From Spirogloea muscicola (Eukaryota; Streptophyta; Zygnematophyceae; Spirogloeales; Spirogloeaceae), in the NCBI GenBank assembly GCA_009602725.1, contig WELB01000014.1, forward strand, positions 603,555-633,842: a stretch of 30,288 bases of DNA. The letters are read 5' to 3'. The notes under the pieces were generated by a model. The model was given only the letters and a program-made list of their open reading frames with translations. It was not told the origin of the DNA and ran no database searches. This document shows positions 12,301 through 23,926 of this stretch, one piece after another. Position 1 is the stretch's first letter; each line of letters opens with the position of its first letter. The position numbers and the translations under genes are program-made.

Positions 12301-14459
12301 AGCTCATTGATTAGGGCTGGAGTTGACTATATTGCTGAATAGGTGATTGAGAAGTTGGAGGGGCCAACAATAGGCCAGCAGAATGCTCTGCGCTTGCTTC
12401 AGGTACAGCTTCGTGCAGCACAGGGTTTTTCTAGAAGCAAAGTGCATCATGTCGTTCCAGCTTGCATGTTTCAGAGCCAAGGCTGCTGCCAGAGGTGCTG
12501 AAGTTTCACTATTGACGCTCCTCTGTGCAGGCTACGCTGTCTGTGGGCATGTATGAACTTGCAGGAGAGCTGGTGAGCAGTTGTCCCTTACAGCTCAAGG
12601 AGATATGTCAGCTTTACTTTCAGTAGCCATATCAATCTCTTGGTGTACACTGGCCTTAGTACCTGACGGAAAATAGTGAATTTCCCAGTGACAATCACAA
12701 ACTGACTGCTATGTCCAAATTGACATACCGAAGCAATGAGCTGTTACTGAGCACAGCACCCAACATACATGCGAAGGAATCCTCATGGCCTGGTTGAGCT
12801 AGGGTTCACCCGTGGCTACAACTGGGATGTCCTTACATTCGTATGACCAAGTCTCATCAGGTCCGCTTCCTTTTACGATCTGGGAGAGAGTACAGCAGCA
12901 CCGCTAAGGAAGCGGATGGCGGCTCAGATCATCTCCTGAAGTCGTTCTTCTCCTTCGGTTTCACCACAACGTACACGACTCTTGCCACTTGCTGACGCTC
13001 TCCTAGTCATGTTGCCTGACAAGTTCCCTGATCGTTAGCGGGAGGCTCATTTCACAGCCTGCCTGTCTTTAAAGTTGACTCTTGCAAGAGTGGCTTGGCT
13101 TATCTTGCAGGGCCCCTCAGTTGAGAGCAGATGTCTTACATGCTACTGTGAAGAACATCCTAGGGGATCATGCTCTTCTCCTACTTCGGCAGAAGGACCT
13201 ACACGAGCTCGTAGTGTTTGCCAGGGGCACGCAGTTTGAGCTTGATGTATGTCTCTGGTCCAGATGTGCAGTAGTCATAAAGAGAAGGACATGCCCATAT
13301 TACAGCACCTTGTATCCATATTCTAAGACCACCAAAGCATCTAGCGACGTTGTTAGATCTCTCTGTATCACGTGCATCGATAGATTGCTGCCAACTTGTG
13401 GTCTCTAAAGAGTGGTCACTAGCTATAATCGAAAGTGTTTTGCACCTGGTGCAGGAGTTCCTGCGAACAGAGAAAGGAAGGAGTGCACGATTGGAAGACT
13501 TTCCAACAGCTCTTCGCCTTGTATACAGCAAGGTAGTGCTCCAAATGCCTCTTGTTGGGCAGACTGCTATCTCTGTGCCGCTCTGTGCATGCCACGGGCC
13601 TTCTCATAGCCAGGAGGATTGAGCATTACAGGTCTGCATCTCTGTCTGCATCTCCTTTTGCAGCTCCGCATCAACTCTCCACGAGCCAGACTAGATGCCG
13701 AGTTCGTTTTAAACCACATGAGGGCGGCTAGCTTTCACGAGTGGACCATTGTGCTCGCAACTCTTTTGCATCGCATAGAGGTATGTGGATGCTCCAAAAG
13801 CATGTCAACCAAAAGAGTGAGTGTAAGCATGTCTGAGCTCCTTGGGCTCCAGTCCAATAAGGAGACTGAGAAGGTGGTGTTGTTGCTTCAAGCTCTGCAT
13901 CATGCCAGTAGTGGTCGAACTGCAGAGAGTGAGACTGGCAGTTTGACAAGTCTAACTGTTTGCAGATACTTTTGGAGTTATTTCGTAGTGATCTCAAGCT
14001 TTTCCGTGCCTTCAGCACCACGCTGAAGGTGCTGGCAGATTGCTTTCCATACCCTCCATTTTGACCCAACAGTCCTTGTGGAAGTTAACATGCATCAGCC
14101 AGCACAACACTTTCTTGAGGATGGAAGTCCTGATGCTAGACTTGCTGTACTTCAGGGGAATCTTAGCTTTCTTCGTCACGACGACTTTGTGTTCGTATTT
14201 CTGGGGGAGTGCATAACTACAATGAAGCTAATGAACAATAAGTGCATAAGTGCTGGACTGATTTCCCACTAAAGTCTCACTGTCAAACCTTGTTGGAATG
14301 CGCATTATGCAAATGCAGGCACAGGCTAATGCTGCCCAGTACAAGGACATGCTGTCAGTACTGGAGACTGAGCTCCGGCCCTTGCTCATTGCCAGCGAGA
14401 GCCAGAGGTTGACGAACCTGGCCAGCCCCGCAAAGCTTCGTAGTGCTAGCAGCTCGTGA
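6322..14459 (+). CDS. RIC1: RIC1 homologue, Rab6/Ypt6 guanine-nucleotide exchange factor subunit
   Basis: Twenty-three exons: 6322-6468, 6715-6822, 7169-7326, 7561-7642, 7826-8274, 8491-8947, 9214-9437, 9586-9781, 9961-10097, 10296-10470, 10627-10683, 10841-11020, 11385-11497, 11706-11876, 12088-12145, 12343-12402, 12531-12572, 12861-12970, 13111-13246, 13455-13532, 13664-13780, 13966-14028, 14319-14459. They sum to 3459 nt, 1152 aa plus stop, close to plant RIC1 (about 1.1 kaa). In yeast and animals RIC1 pairs with RGP1 to activate Ypt6/Rab6 at the Golgi. The start gives the family N-terminus MYIAYGWPK. Residues ~1-650 form the WD40-like propeller half, with SCICWSPDNAVFAVGW, NWPVRHVAA and RVFGDVSQE. 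The RIC1 domain covers about 730-1000, with LDFDREVYPVG, HSLEWLLFTVFDAEM, FPEYLDVVVSVARKTD and CFAKRQYRTATCYIL. The end carries RLDAEFVLNHM and EWTIVLATLLHR. No frameshift or missing block is seen, so it looks functional. RGP1 is not in the window. Confidence 0.95.
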
Positions 14460-15346
14460 GCCGTGTCAGTGAGCTCCTTGACCTCGACTAGACGCATTGA
14501 CATGGCTGTCATTAGACCTTACTTTGACCTGGTCACAGGTTCCAAGGGCTCTGTTAGTCCCCACTTTATCTGAGCCTACAGTTCAAGAATCTCTAGTGGA
14601 GACCATAGGCAGGCATATGCACCTCCCGCTCGTGACCAGGGCTTTACGTGCTGATGGTGGTGGCAGCCCTCATTGCACCCATTTGGGGCAGATGCTCTGT
14701 CTTGCTTGCCTGCATGCAACGTAATGCCGCACCACAGCTGACTCTCCAACAAATAGGACAACCCCTGTTATATTACGTAGCATTGCGAGGTCTCGAGGTG
14801 GTCAATCCTGGTGGTAGTCATCTAAGGTGGCTGCTGGGCAAGAGGCATGTGCACTGCCGTGCAGTCACCATCACTTATTGGCAAGCTTTTGCAGTGCTGA
14901 CAGCGCGGTTGCGTAGAACCCGCCAAAGCAGATCAGCGAGAGCAGTCACTGAGTGCCCAGCACCTGCTTAGCTCGAAAGTGAGACGTGTAACAGTCGGCA
15001 CCAGCGCTGGACAGCCGGGGCCAGCTTTATGAGCACTGCAGTCGTATGCATGTATACGAGAGCGCTCAGTGCTGCCTGGCCTCAAGCTCTTCGGCAAGTG
15101 AGCCGATCCAACGCCGAGAATTTGGACAGCTCTCACTGAAATCTTGGCCAAAGTTGGCGTAGTGGCAGAGCACACGTCGCCGGCCAGTCCACTAGCAGCA
15201 AGTGGATCTCATGGGCTCGGCAATTGACAGCAGCAGGCGAAGAACAGAGATTCGATCCCTGGTCGCTCGCAGCGGGCTCTCTGTATGCATCTGGCTGGCA
15301 CTTTACAGCCGACTCTTAAATATCAGCAGCCGCATTCTCTTGTGGC
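14460..15346. other. RIC1 3' flank, no gene identified
   Basis: This stretch follows the RIC1 stop codon (14457-14459). Part of it is the 3' UTR. Short open frames occur on both strands without recognisable domains. A single TGTAA, the poly(A) signal of chlorophyte algae, lies at 14987-14991, about 530 nt past the stop, but one five-base match is weak evidence. Confidence 0.5.
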
Positions 15347-15725
<379 letters not shown>

Positions 15726-17740
15726 TCGAACCGCCGTCGGGCGAGCGGGAAAGCCGTTACCGAGAGCAGGGGATCGAGTGGATGAAATTCCGTCGCCCTT
15801 TCGGCGTTCGACTCACCCACCAGAATCAGTCAGCCAGTACCTTTACCAAGGGACTCTTCCATCCGAAATCGGCTCGGCACATCTTGAAGCCCTCCCCGTA
15901 CTAGATGTGACACATGCCGTCATGTGTACAGCCACCGACCTTTATTGGCTCACGTGTACATCTCCCACCAAGGTATCTTTTTGTCAAAGCGCAGTGGCGA
16001 ATGCGGTTACCTTTTGCCCCACAGACTACAGCAAAGCTGACGGAGAAGCTAACAAAGACAGCGAGGTGGAAAACATGTCCAGGGAAGGCTGAAACAGCCG
16101 CAAGCTCTCTTAAGGCCAAAGCCGTGGTGGGAGCCAGCGGCGCTCTGGTCGATTACTGCGTGAAGGCCGTCGCAGCTGCACGCTGGAGTCGCCTTTTGCT
16201 AAGTGACAGTAAGCTCATCCAAGAAGTAGTGTGATTAGGTGATGGAGGGCTTGAGAGGCCAAGTACAAAGGCAAACATTGACTGATGTACATCTCTTGCT
16301 GCTAAGCTGACCCGCTCAGCAGCCACGAGTCAGCACATAGAGGTCGCTGACTGATGCCCGAATGGACGTCCCAGGAAGAGGGCGAGGGCTCTGAATAGTC
16401 AGCCCGAAGAATACTGAAAAAGTTAGGAGGGGCCCGAATATGCTGAAACACACGACCTAGCAAGTGCTACTAAGTGGCCCCTTGACAGCCCACTCGGCCC
16501 CAAACAAGTCTCACAGGCTCGGCTTTGCCTCTTCTTGTGGGCTTACTCGTGCCAAGCGCAATACTCATGCCACAATCAGGCAACTGCTGCGGCCAGGCTG
16601 CACTCGAGAACTTGTGCGCCCCTGGGGCTGGGCGTTAGAGCTGTCGCCACCTTCATCCTAGCAGCAGTGCCGCAACTTGCGCCCCTACTTAGCGGCCCCT
16701 TGCCCACGCTTGCAAAACCACTGCTGCACGCAGCTTACCGCCTCGACGGCTGGTGGAGAGTCTGTCGGGGTTAACGCCCTTATGACTTGTTGCTCTTTCA
16801 GTGCCCAAGTCTAACTTCCACCCTATGCCTGCAAGCATCAAAAGGTGGAGATACCTGCGGCCAGTGGCTGCCACACTGGCCAGTGGCAGCGTCTCTTCAC
16901 ATCTGTGCCGAAGCTTCAAACCCCTGACGTCAATCATCCTTCCATCTCTGCGACTGTAGCAACGTCGGCTCGCGCAGACTTCAATCAGCTGCTGTGCGGC
17001 AGATCAGAGCTCTTGCTTGCGTGCTGAATCATCCAGATCAATGTGAGGTTCAGAATTGAGCACCTTGGTCAATGATACTATGGTCACCCCCTACAAAGTG
17101 GGAATAAGCAAACATCATCGACATCGTTCCCTTGACCTCCTTCCTGTGCAAGCTCACAACGATTAACAGCCTCCTCCTTCAGATGTAAGCTGTCACTCGT
17201 TTGGAGAACTTCAACTCAAAGTCATATGGTAAGCTCAAATGTGGTCAGTGGTGTATCCCACATGACCACTCGCGCCGGGCACAGCTCAAGACATGGTCAA
17301 GCGAACATGTGCTTCAGTCTGCTCGTGATGGCTAGATTGAGGAACATTGTTGACCACATCCCTTACTGTCCAGAATCTTGCAATTGTGGTTTTCATTCAG
17401 GATCCTCCATCTGGCTTCGAGTGCGCCTGAGGTGTCTGGTTGGACGCAATTGCAGAGGGCTTGAGGGGCTCACTGTTGCTGCCGGGGAGCCCAGCAGCAA
17501 CCTGCGCTGGCAGGTCATGTCAAGAAGTGTGCACATATGCACAATGTCAGAAACAAAGGTGGCCGACAGAAGCATGCAGAACTGCAAGTCATTGTTCTGC
17601 TACTCACACAACTGTGTACTACAAGAGCACATCATCATGTCAGGGTCCACACAATCGATAATGGACAATGACTTGTGTCCAAAGCAACGGCAATGCTACG
17701 CACTTGAGCTGGAAGTACATATGAAAAGCCTATGAGAGAA
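15726..17740. other. Convergent intergenic region without an identified gene
   Basis: This region lies between RIC1 and the BAG6-like gene. An open stretch after a CCCCACAG acceptor-like site near 16021 runs to a stop at about 16234, but nothing in it is recognisable. A short piece at about 16257-16280 (GGCCAAGTACAAAGGCAA) matches part of the LTR-like repeat at 26885, and 16380-16410 resembles the dispersed stem-loop. The 169-codon plus-strand frame at 17226-17735 shows no domain or codon bias. I see no firm gene. Confidence 0.5.
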
Positions 17741-17773
17741 CAATTACTGCTACTGTGTGAGTAGCAGTAATTG
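17741..17773. repeat. Perfect 14-bp hairpin at the 3' end of the BAG6-like gene
   Basis: CAATTACTGCTACT (17741-17754) pairs perfectly with AGTAGCAGTAATTG (17760-17773) across a five-base loop, GTGTG. On the minus strand it begins six bases after the predicted stop codon of the BAG6-like gene, so it would lie in the 3' UTR. The flank CTGCTACTCACACA recurs at about 17597, so it may be part of a small repeat. Confidence 0.8.
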
Positions 17774-17778
17774 CTCTG

Positions 17779-20192
17779 CTACTCACACATTACTACCTGA
17801 TTACAACGTATATCTGGAAGGATGCAAATAAATGACAAACGGAGAAGAACAAGAATAATTGGGTGTTGGAGGACAGAAGTGGGACAGTTGTGGACCTCAT
17901 CTTGTCCATCTGCTTGGACTTGGTAATCAGCACCACCATGGCTGTCTTTGACGTCACCATCAGCTATACTTGGACCTGCAACTGCATCATCCACGGGTTC
18001 TGATCCTCCCCCACTCCCCACCTGAACAAGCCAGATACTGTACTTAGTCATTAGAACAAAGCCACGAACTCACCCGTACTCACAGCTTGAACCCCAGGAA
18101 GTAAAAGTGCTATCATATACAGTCAGAGCTTGATAGCGATCCATGGGGTGTAGGGACACAAGATGAGACTAAAGCCAAGTCTCACCCTCTGGCGCTTTAT
18201 GGAAGTGCTATCAGACCCTCCATCCTGTGAAGAGCTCACCGGTACTTGCCTTTCAGCTTCTCCAGCAATCTACAAGTGAAGAGCTGCTGTTAAGGATGCA
18301 TTGAGTATCCGTTACAAACATCCATGACTCTGCAGAGACACGATGGGAGAAACCATGATGTCGAGCACCTCTCTCACAGGTTCCACTGCAGGTTGTGATG
18401 CCGACGGAGATGCTGATGATGGATGCGCTGCTTGAGGTGGAGGCTGTGGTCTCTGCATCAGCATGCCTCTATCCAAGAGGTTCTTAAAACCAAGTAGCTC
18501 AAGGGCCTGCACAGTGGGGGAGTGTGGGCAGATACTCTCAAGTCAAACACGTCAAACTGGTACCAAGGCCGGTACCAGCAAGTTGTGTGTTGCCATCACA
18601 ATACATGTAATGCTTGCAGTCTGCATCATGGCAAAGTAAAAAATATCCCAGCGAGTAGGAAGGTGCTCATGGAGCTGAAGCACCTCACACTAGAAGGCAA
18701 CGCAGTTATACAAAAGCAAGTGGGTTCATCATTGCTTGCAACATCACATACCTTGGCCACCTTGGGTACCATCTGGACTACTTGGCGACCAATGTCAGAT
18801 GGCTCTCCTCCATCCTGCACAATAGCGGGTTATGCATCCTGGAAAAATGGGCCTCAAGTGCCAATTTGCCATGTCTCCAAATGATATAGCTGCACAGATG
18901 CTGCTAATCACCTTCTCAATCTGATGGATTGAGTCTCCCTAGCAGGCCAAGCCAAGCGCACAAGTAGAGACCGTTCACTGCTGGCTACTCACAGTATGAT
19001 AACCCTTCCGTTGCACGTAGTCTGTAAGTGGGTCAAAGATGGCGCCCATGGTGGCAGGTGATGGCCCACTCTGGGCTTGTTGACCGTCAGCTGAGGTGCC
19101 AGCCCGTTGCTTTTGCCGCTCTGATGACCCAGGACTTTGCCCATTTGAAAGGCTTGGAGGCAATCTCTGTGCCCCAGCTTCTGGAGGTGCAGTTTCTGCA
19201 GCCTCCCTTGCCGGCTCATACATGGATTGAACTAGCTGCTAATACCATGAAACACGAGGCGCAGTGCTTCAGAGGAGTGCATGAATGTAGGACAACTGGT
19301 CCTTACTGGACAGATGCAGAATTCTAAACCTGAACAAACATATAGATACTCCGTCAGATTCTGCATTTTCAATTTCTGTCAGTGTGCCTGCTGTAGTAGA
19401 CCTGCTACAGTGAAACCAAGTCGGTCACTAAGAAACGTCACAAACTGTCACTGCTAAATAAAGGCCTCCAGCATTACCCTTGACAGCTGACGACTTCAAG
19501 GGCAAGCCAAGCCCAGATCCCAGAAGAATACCTGCTCGTCAGGGAGAAGTTGGGCTGCAAGTCGTTCCACGGTTTGACCAATGAGGGTGACAAATTCCTC
19601 GTCTACTTCTTCTTCCTCTGTGTTTGGGATTTGCTGCTGGGAAGCTTGAGGAGGGCCTTCTGTGCCATCACCTGTATAGGGGGAAGATATAGGACCATGA
19701 GCCAGCTCAAGCAAGCCACAAGAACAAACATCGCAAGATGGCATTTCAGCAGCGGGCACAGGCATGGGCTGGCTTCGTTAAGCGGCTCAAAGAGGGGGTG
19801 ACAGCAACCCCATTGAACAATTGGTATCAAATTAGCATGTATAAGACTTGCAACTTCACAAGCCTGGCAGGACTACAGGCTGCCTAAGTGCAGCAGTCAC
19901 AGACTGACCGGCATTCGGAATTGCTGGACTGCCCCGAGAAAGGGAAGCTAGCTGTGAAGGAGCTTGGAGGTTTTGCTGTGCTTGGGCCCTGGCTTGCTGA
20001 CTGGCAAGGTTCTCAGCCTGCAAGTAACGATCCTGCAATTCTAGCTGCTGAGCAATGCCCTGCAGGCAATGCCCCATGTGGTGCCAATTGTGCTGCGCCT
20101 GTCCTACAAGAGCCCTCAACTGTAGCTGATATGGTGTGGAAACTGGCGGCGGCTGCTGCTGCTGGTGCTGGTGCTGGTGCTGGTGCTGCTGC

Positions 20193-20225
<33 letters not shown>

Positions 20226-23200
20226 TGCTGCTGCTGCTGCTGAGCATTGATCAGCGTGTGTGCCTGGCTATGTGGCTGCCAATGTGCAGTTGGCTGCAGT
20301 CTTATCTGCTCTTGTCCCTGCCCAGCTGGCTGTGCCGTACGTTCTGACTGGGCTTGAGCTTGAGCTTGAGCCTGAGCCTGGGCTTGAGCCTGAGCCTGGG
20401 CCTGAAGTTGAACTTGGATATGCTGCTGTCCAGGGGCAGGAAGCTCTTGTGATGCCCGGAAGGGCGAACTGAAGCGGACATTCCCATCTTGGTCGACGCC
20501 CATGATTACCCCAGTGTGAGTGATTTGTCCAAACGTCCCAGCTTGCGAGGCTGTGGCTTCACTGATCTGGAGTGCATTACCAGGGCCAGCCCGAGGAAGT
20601 GACTGCAACAACCGATATGCATAAGTTCTTCAGACAGAGAGCATAGCTCAACTCACACCTGACTTAGCAGTAGTAAGCATCACCAAGAGTTTGATATGTC
20701 GTGCTTCAATATTTGTGAGATGCATGCGCAGACACGGTCTATGATGGTACTATTGTCATTTGATACACAAAGCACCATGTATACAAACATGCACCACTGT
20801 GCAAATTCAGCCAAGTTGATGACAAGTGAAGTACACAGGATCCAGATACCTGGATAATGAGGGGATTGGGCCCTGTTGGACTAATAAAAGCTGCTGGAGT
20901 AGTCAGGAGATTCGCTTGACCCTGACAGCCAATGAAGGGGTTGTTTACATAGAAGAAAGCCTTCCTTTTTCCAAGTATCCCTACATACATAGCAACAACT
21001 TGTACATGCCACATTGCTTATAGAGTGTGCATTGTGGTGGCTCTAGCTGCTCCATGACTTGTCACGTGATTACACTGCTAATGTCTACCCTCGATAATCT
21101 TAAACTGATGGCAACACATGAGAGTATGTGCTCTGTGCAATGAAGGCATTCTGGCAACAAGCTTACTTGAGCAAAGCCGATGCGCACTACTTGCACCATG
21201 CGAGAAAGTTCCAATATCAAGGGCACCAGTTCTTGGAATCGATTTGCCATTTGGAGCAGGTTTTGATCAAGTGTCACCCTCTGCGGCTGGCTGGTTGTGC
21301 CACAATCCATCTCAAGAGTTGTAGCTAAATTCTGCACATAATATCGAGAAGGTCAGAAAACACACTATCTATGTGTCAAGCGCTTGAGCTCAGCAAGGCA
21401 AGTATCAACCATCTTTGACAAGCATGATATTACTAGAGAACCTGCGCACAATCAACAGCTTCCGCTGGAGCATGTAGAGTGTGCTTTGCGAGGTGACATG
21501 GCCACTGCAGCGAACCTCTAGTAAAGTTGCAAATGGGCCAACCAGAAGGTCACGAGCATTGCGCAGAACAGCACCCATCTGGTGGGCCCCAGCTTGACCA
21601 CTCGGCATTCTGGCAGACGCACTATCCTCCGAAATATTCTGTTGACCCGCTGATGACGGTTCTGTACAGGCTGCTGCTGCTGTTGCTCCGCTGCTCCCTC
21701 TTGTCTCATCCTGGCCGCCATCTGCATGATGTTATGTTGTGTTGAGGATAGCATGCGAAGTATGTTGATTGTAATTATAGTGTAAATTCAGTCCAACCAA
21801 GATAGGTGGTGCAACAGAGAGGTGTGCAAAGGACTCTTACGCAATTGCATAAAGCGTCCTGGTTGATTGTCACTTGTGCTTCTGGACAACCAAGGAGACA
21901 CGAATCATGGCACCAGTGATGACAACAACTTACCCTGTTGTTGCATAGCCTGTGACAAGATTGATATGTAGCTAAGTGTCGTGGCCAAGGCTGTCGTCTC
22001 TGGGACAGTCTGCAGCTGCCCCAGTGTCACACATCAGTCATCTGAGGTGACCACACAATTTTAGCAATTATCTGCCTTGTAAGAGCTGGTCAACAAAGAC
22101 AGTCAAGCAGACGCTATGCTTGGGAGGTGCTGCAGGAACAGGTAGCGGTTGCATTTGCACCCACTTGCTGCTGACCGGAAGTTGCTTCCCTCGCTGGCGT
22201 GTTAGCTCCCTGTGTGAAACCTTGCGGCAGTACATGTTCAACTGCATTTGGACGGCCATTTGGACCAGGGGGTATTGGCTGGATTGATCCTTGTGCCAAG
22301 TTCCACATGTTTGCAGCCATTGCATTGTCTCCAACGTTGACTTGAAAGGCAGGCGCACTGCCGAATGGAGGTACCTGAAAAGCCAGATGATACCGATAGG
22401 CTTGCAATCTGGAATGTGGCATGCTGGTGGCAGAAGAAAGTGCTGTCAAGAGACTGCACAGTCCTAGAGACACAACTAATCCCCTTCCTGCCAACGTGAC
22501 GTAAGCTGAAAAAGGTATTACATTGTTGGACAGAACACACGTTTGGCAACCGGAGGAGGAAATGCCATGACAACATGCTACAAGGAGGTAGCCAACAGCC
22601 AAGTAGAAAGACTTACAAGCTCATTGACAGTAGCAGTATTGTAGCCAGCCATGCCAACAGAATTCAGAACTGTACCCAACACCTAAGAGCAAAGGCCAGC
22701 ACAAAGATGGGATAGTGAACTCAGCACAAACTTTGTAAAACTTAGGCTGATTCTTCTTCTCTGATGAGAGTTGCTTCAGGATATGAATGGTGACTCTCAC
22801 CTGATTGAAGTCTGGCGCCGTGCCGACAACGGCTGGGAATGGCATGTTCAAAGGAGGGCCCCCAAGACCCGCTGGTTCATCACCTGCCAAGTGTCCAACT
22901 ATTGCACATGTTATTTCCTCCTCCTTGATCTCCTTCCAAAGCTGATGCTTTCACAATCAGGTAGACACAAAGGTAAAGCACACTGCAAGTGCGAGTACAA
23001 TATGCTTTACCGAGCCTCCCATACCATGCATTTGCTCTGGCGAAGGCTGCTGACTCTGGGCCTGCACCGGTCGAGTAACAAGGTGCAGAGTATGCCCGTC
23101 ATCAATGCCTGTTGTGCATGCATAAGATAACAGATTGTGAGTCAGCCTTGCACAAGTGCAATACCCTACGTTGTCAGAACCCTGTGCAGACATTGAAGCC

Positions 23201-23730
23201 TTTGTGGACATGCCTGTCGACTCTGCAGCCTGCCAACATGCAGCGCTCCAAAGGCTCCAGAACTTGTATCTGCTGCAGTGTGACGAGAATTACCGAAGTC
23301 GGATAAGAACTGGTCGTCCTTCAAAACTTTCCCTTTGCAAATGAGCCGCTGCTGTGGCGGCGGCACGTTCGCAACCACTGCGATGCGCTCCTTCAACGCG
23401 TGTACCGCAATCTGATCAAAATAAGGAAGTGAAGCAATGAAATTCGGAGCTGCACATCTCTACGTCAAGAATCTGGTCTTCCATACCAGCACGTCATTCA
23501 GGAGCGAGTGCCATGGCAGCACTCTGCGTCACTTCGGGTGCCTGCAATCTCGCGTTTAGCCATCTCATGGAGCACTGGCGCTCGGACTGAACATCGGAGG
23601 CACGGCGGAACAGATGTCCGACGCGAGAGCAGCCGGCGAGGCAATTGTGGAATAAATTCTCACGCGTCTGTCCACGCGGAGCGTGTACTCCTCGGCGCCA
23701 AGCGTCTTGACGCGGATCTCCACGTCATCC

Positions 23731-23765
<35 letters not shown>

Positions 23766-23786
23766 CTGCGCCGACGACTCGGCCAT
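17779..23786 (-). CDS. BAG6: BAG6-like ubiquitin-like-domain protein (plant type)
   Basis: Eighteen proposed exons: 23786-23664, 23411-23294, 23108-23011, 22941-22801, 22682-22617, 22374-22165, 22009-21934, 21721-21516, 21331-21167, 20921-20850, 20602-19909, 19671-19532, 19235-18993, 18938-18912, 18814-18752, 18506-18378, 18269-18240, 18021-17779; 2844 nt, about 947 aa. Animal BAG6 is a chaperone holdase in tail-anchored protein targeting and degradation of mislocalised proteins; the plant homologue is less studied. Residues ~21-96 are a ubiquitin-like domain: VEIRVKTL, PPPQQRLICKGKVLKDDQ, DGHTLHLV. Plant-family blocks follow: TVPETTALATTLSYI, LRNARDLLVGPFATLLE, and TPAAFISPTGPNPLI near residues 408-425. 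Exon 11 is Gln/His/Ala-rich. DIGRQVVQMVPKVAKV near the C-terminus recalls the plant DLSRMVQQMMPIVSQVL motif. Poly-Gly at residues 8-19 comes from a GCC run. Exons 1-13 and 15 are well supported; the 27-nt exon 14 and exons 16-18, including the hydrophobic tail, are tentative. Confidence 0.87.
20150..20245 (-). repeat. CAG/CAC triplet repeat in BAG6-like exon 11 (poly-Gln/His)
   Basis: The plus strand shows GCTGGT and GCTGCT runs. On the coding strand they read CAG and CAC/CAT codons, giving a Q-rich tract with HQHQHQ units followed by PPP. It is in frame and uninterrupted, so it is a translated microsatellite and likely length-variable. Confidence 0.85.
20350..20415 (-). repeat. Hexanucleotide repeat coding (Gln-Ala)n in BAG6-like exon 11
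   Basis: Alternating TTGAGC/CTGAGC-type units on the plus strand read as CAA/CAG GCT/GCC codons on the minus strand, giving about ten QA dipeptides. It is separate from the Q/H tract at 20150-20245, with about 30 ordinary residues in between. Confidence 0.8.
23729..23765 (-). repeat. (CCG)n microsatellite coding poly-Gly at the BAG6-like N-terminus
   Basis: About twelve CCG triplets on the plus strand read as GGC codons directly after MAESSAQ in the first exon. A second (CCG) run at 23791-23811 lies in the 5' UTR. Confidence 0.85.
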
Positions 23787-23926
23787 GACGACGCCGCCGC
23801 CGCCGCCGCCGCGGGCCGGCGAAGGGGGTGCGGCCGCGTCCCGTAGAGCTGCACTCTGGCTCCGCTAGTATAGTTACCAACACCCCCCAGTAAATGTTCC
23901 TTGCTTAAAGAATATGTATTTCAGCA

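Noticed and set aside
14987-14991. TGTAA as the RIC1 polyadenylation signal
   Set aside because: A single five-base match 530 nt past the stop is expected by chance, and I found no matching signal after the other two genes.
17226-17735. 169-codon plus-strand open frame
   Set aside because: No domain, no codon bias, no splice context, and it is rich in Cys, Ser and His as expected from random sequence.
18815-18905. Open frame after the 27-nt exon reading VISSICAAISFGDMANW
   Set aside because: There is no usable donor within it, and the next exon at 18814 has its own clear GTGCAG acceptor; the GTGATT before it serves as a donor instead.
21841-21881. Possible 41-nt exon in the BAG6-like gene with good GT and AG sites
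   Set aside because: Exon 7 (ending 21934) joins directly to the acceptor at 21721 in phase and gives DGGQDE, like the plant DDGQ segment; adding the 41 nt breaks that join unless a weaker acceptor is used.
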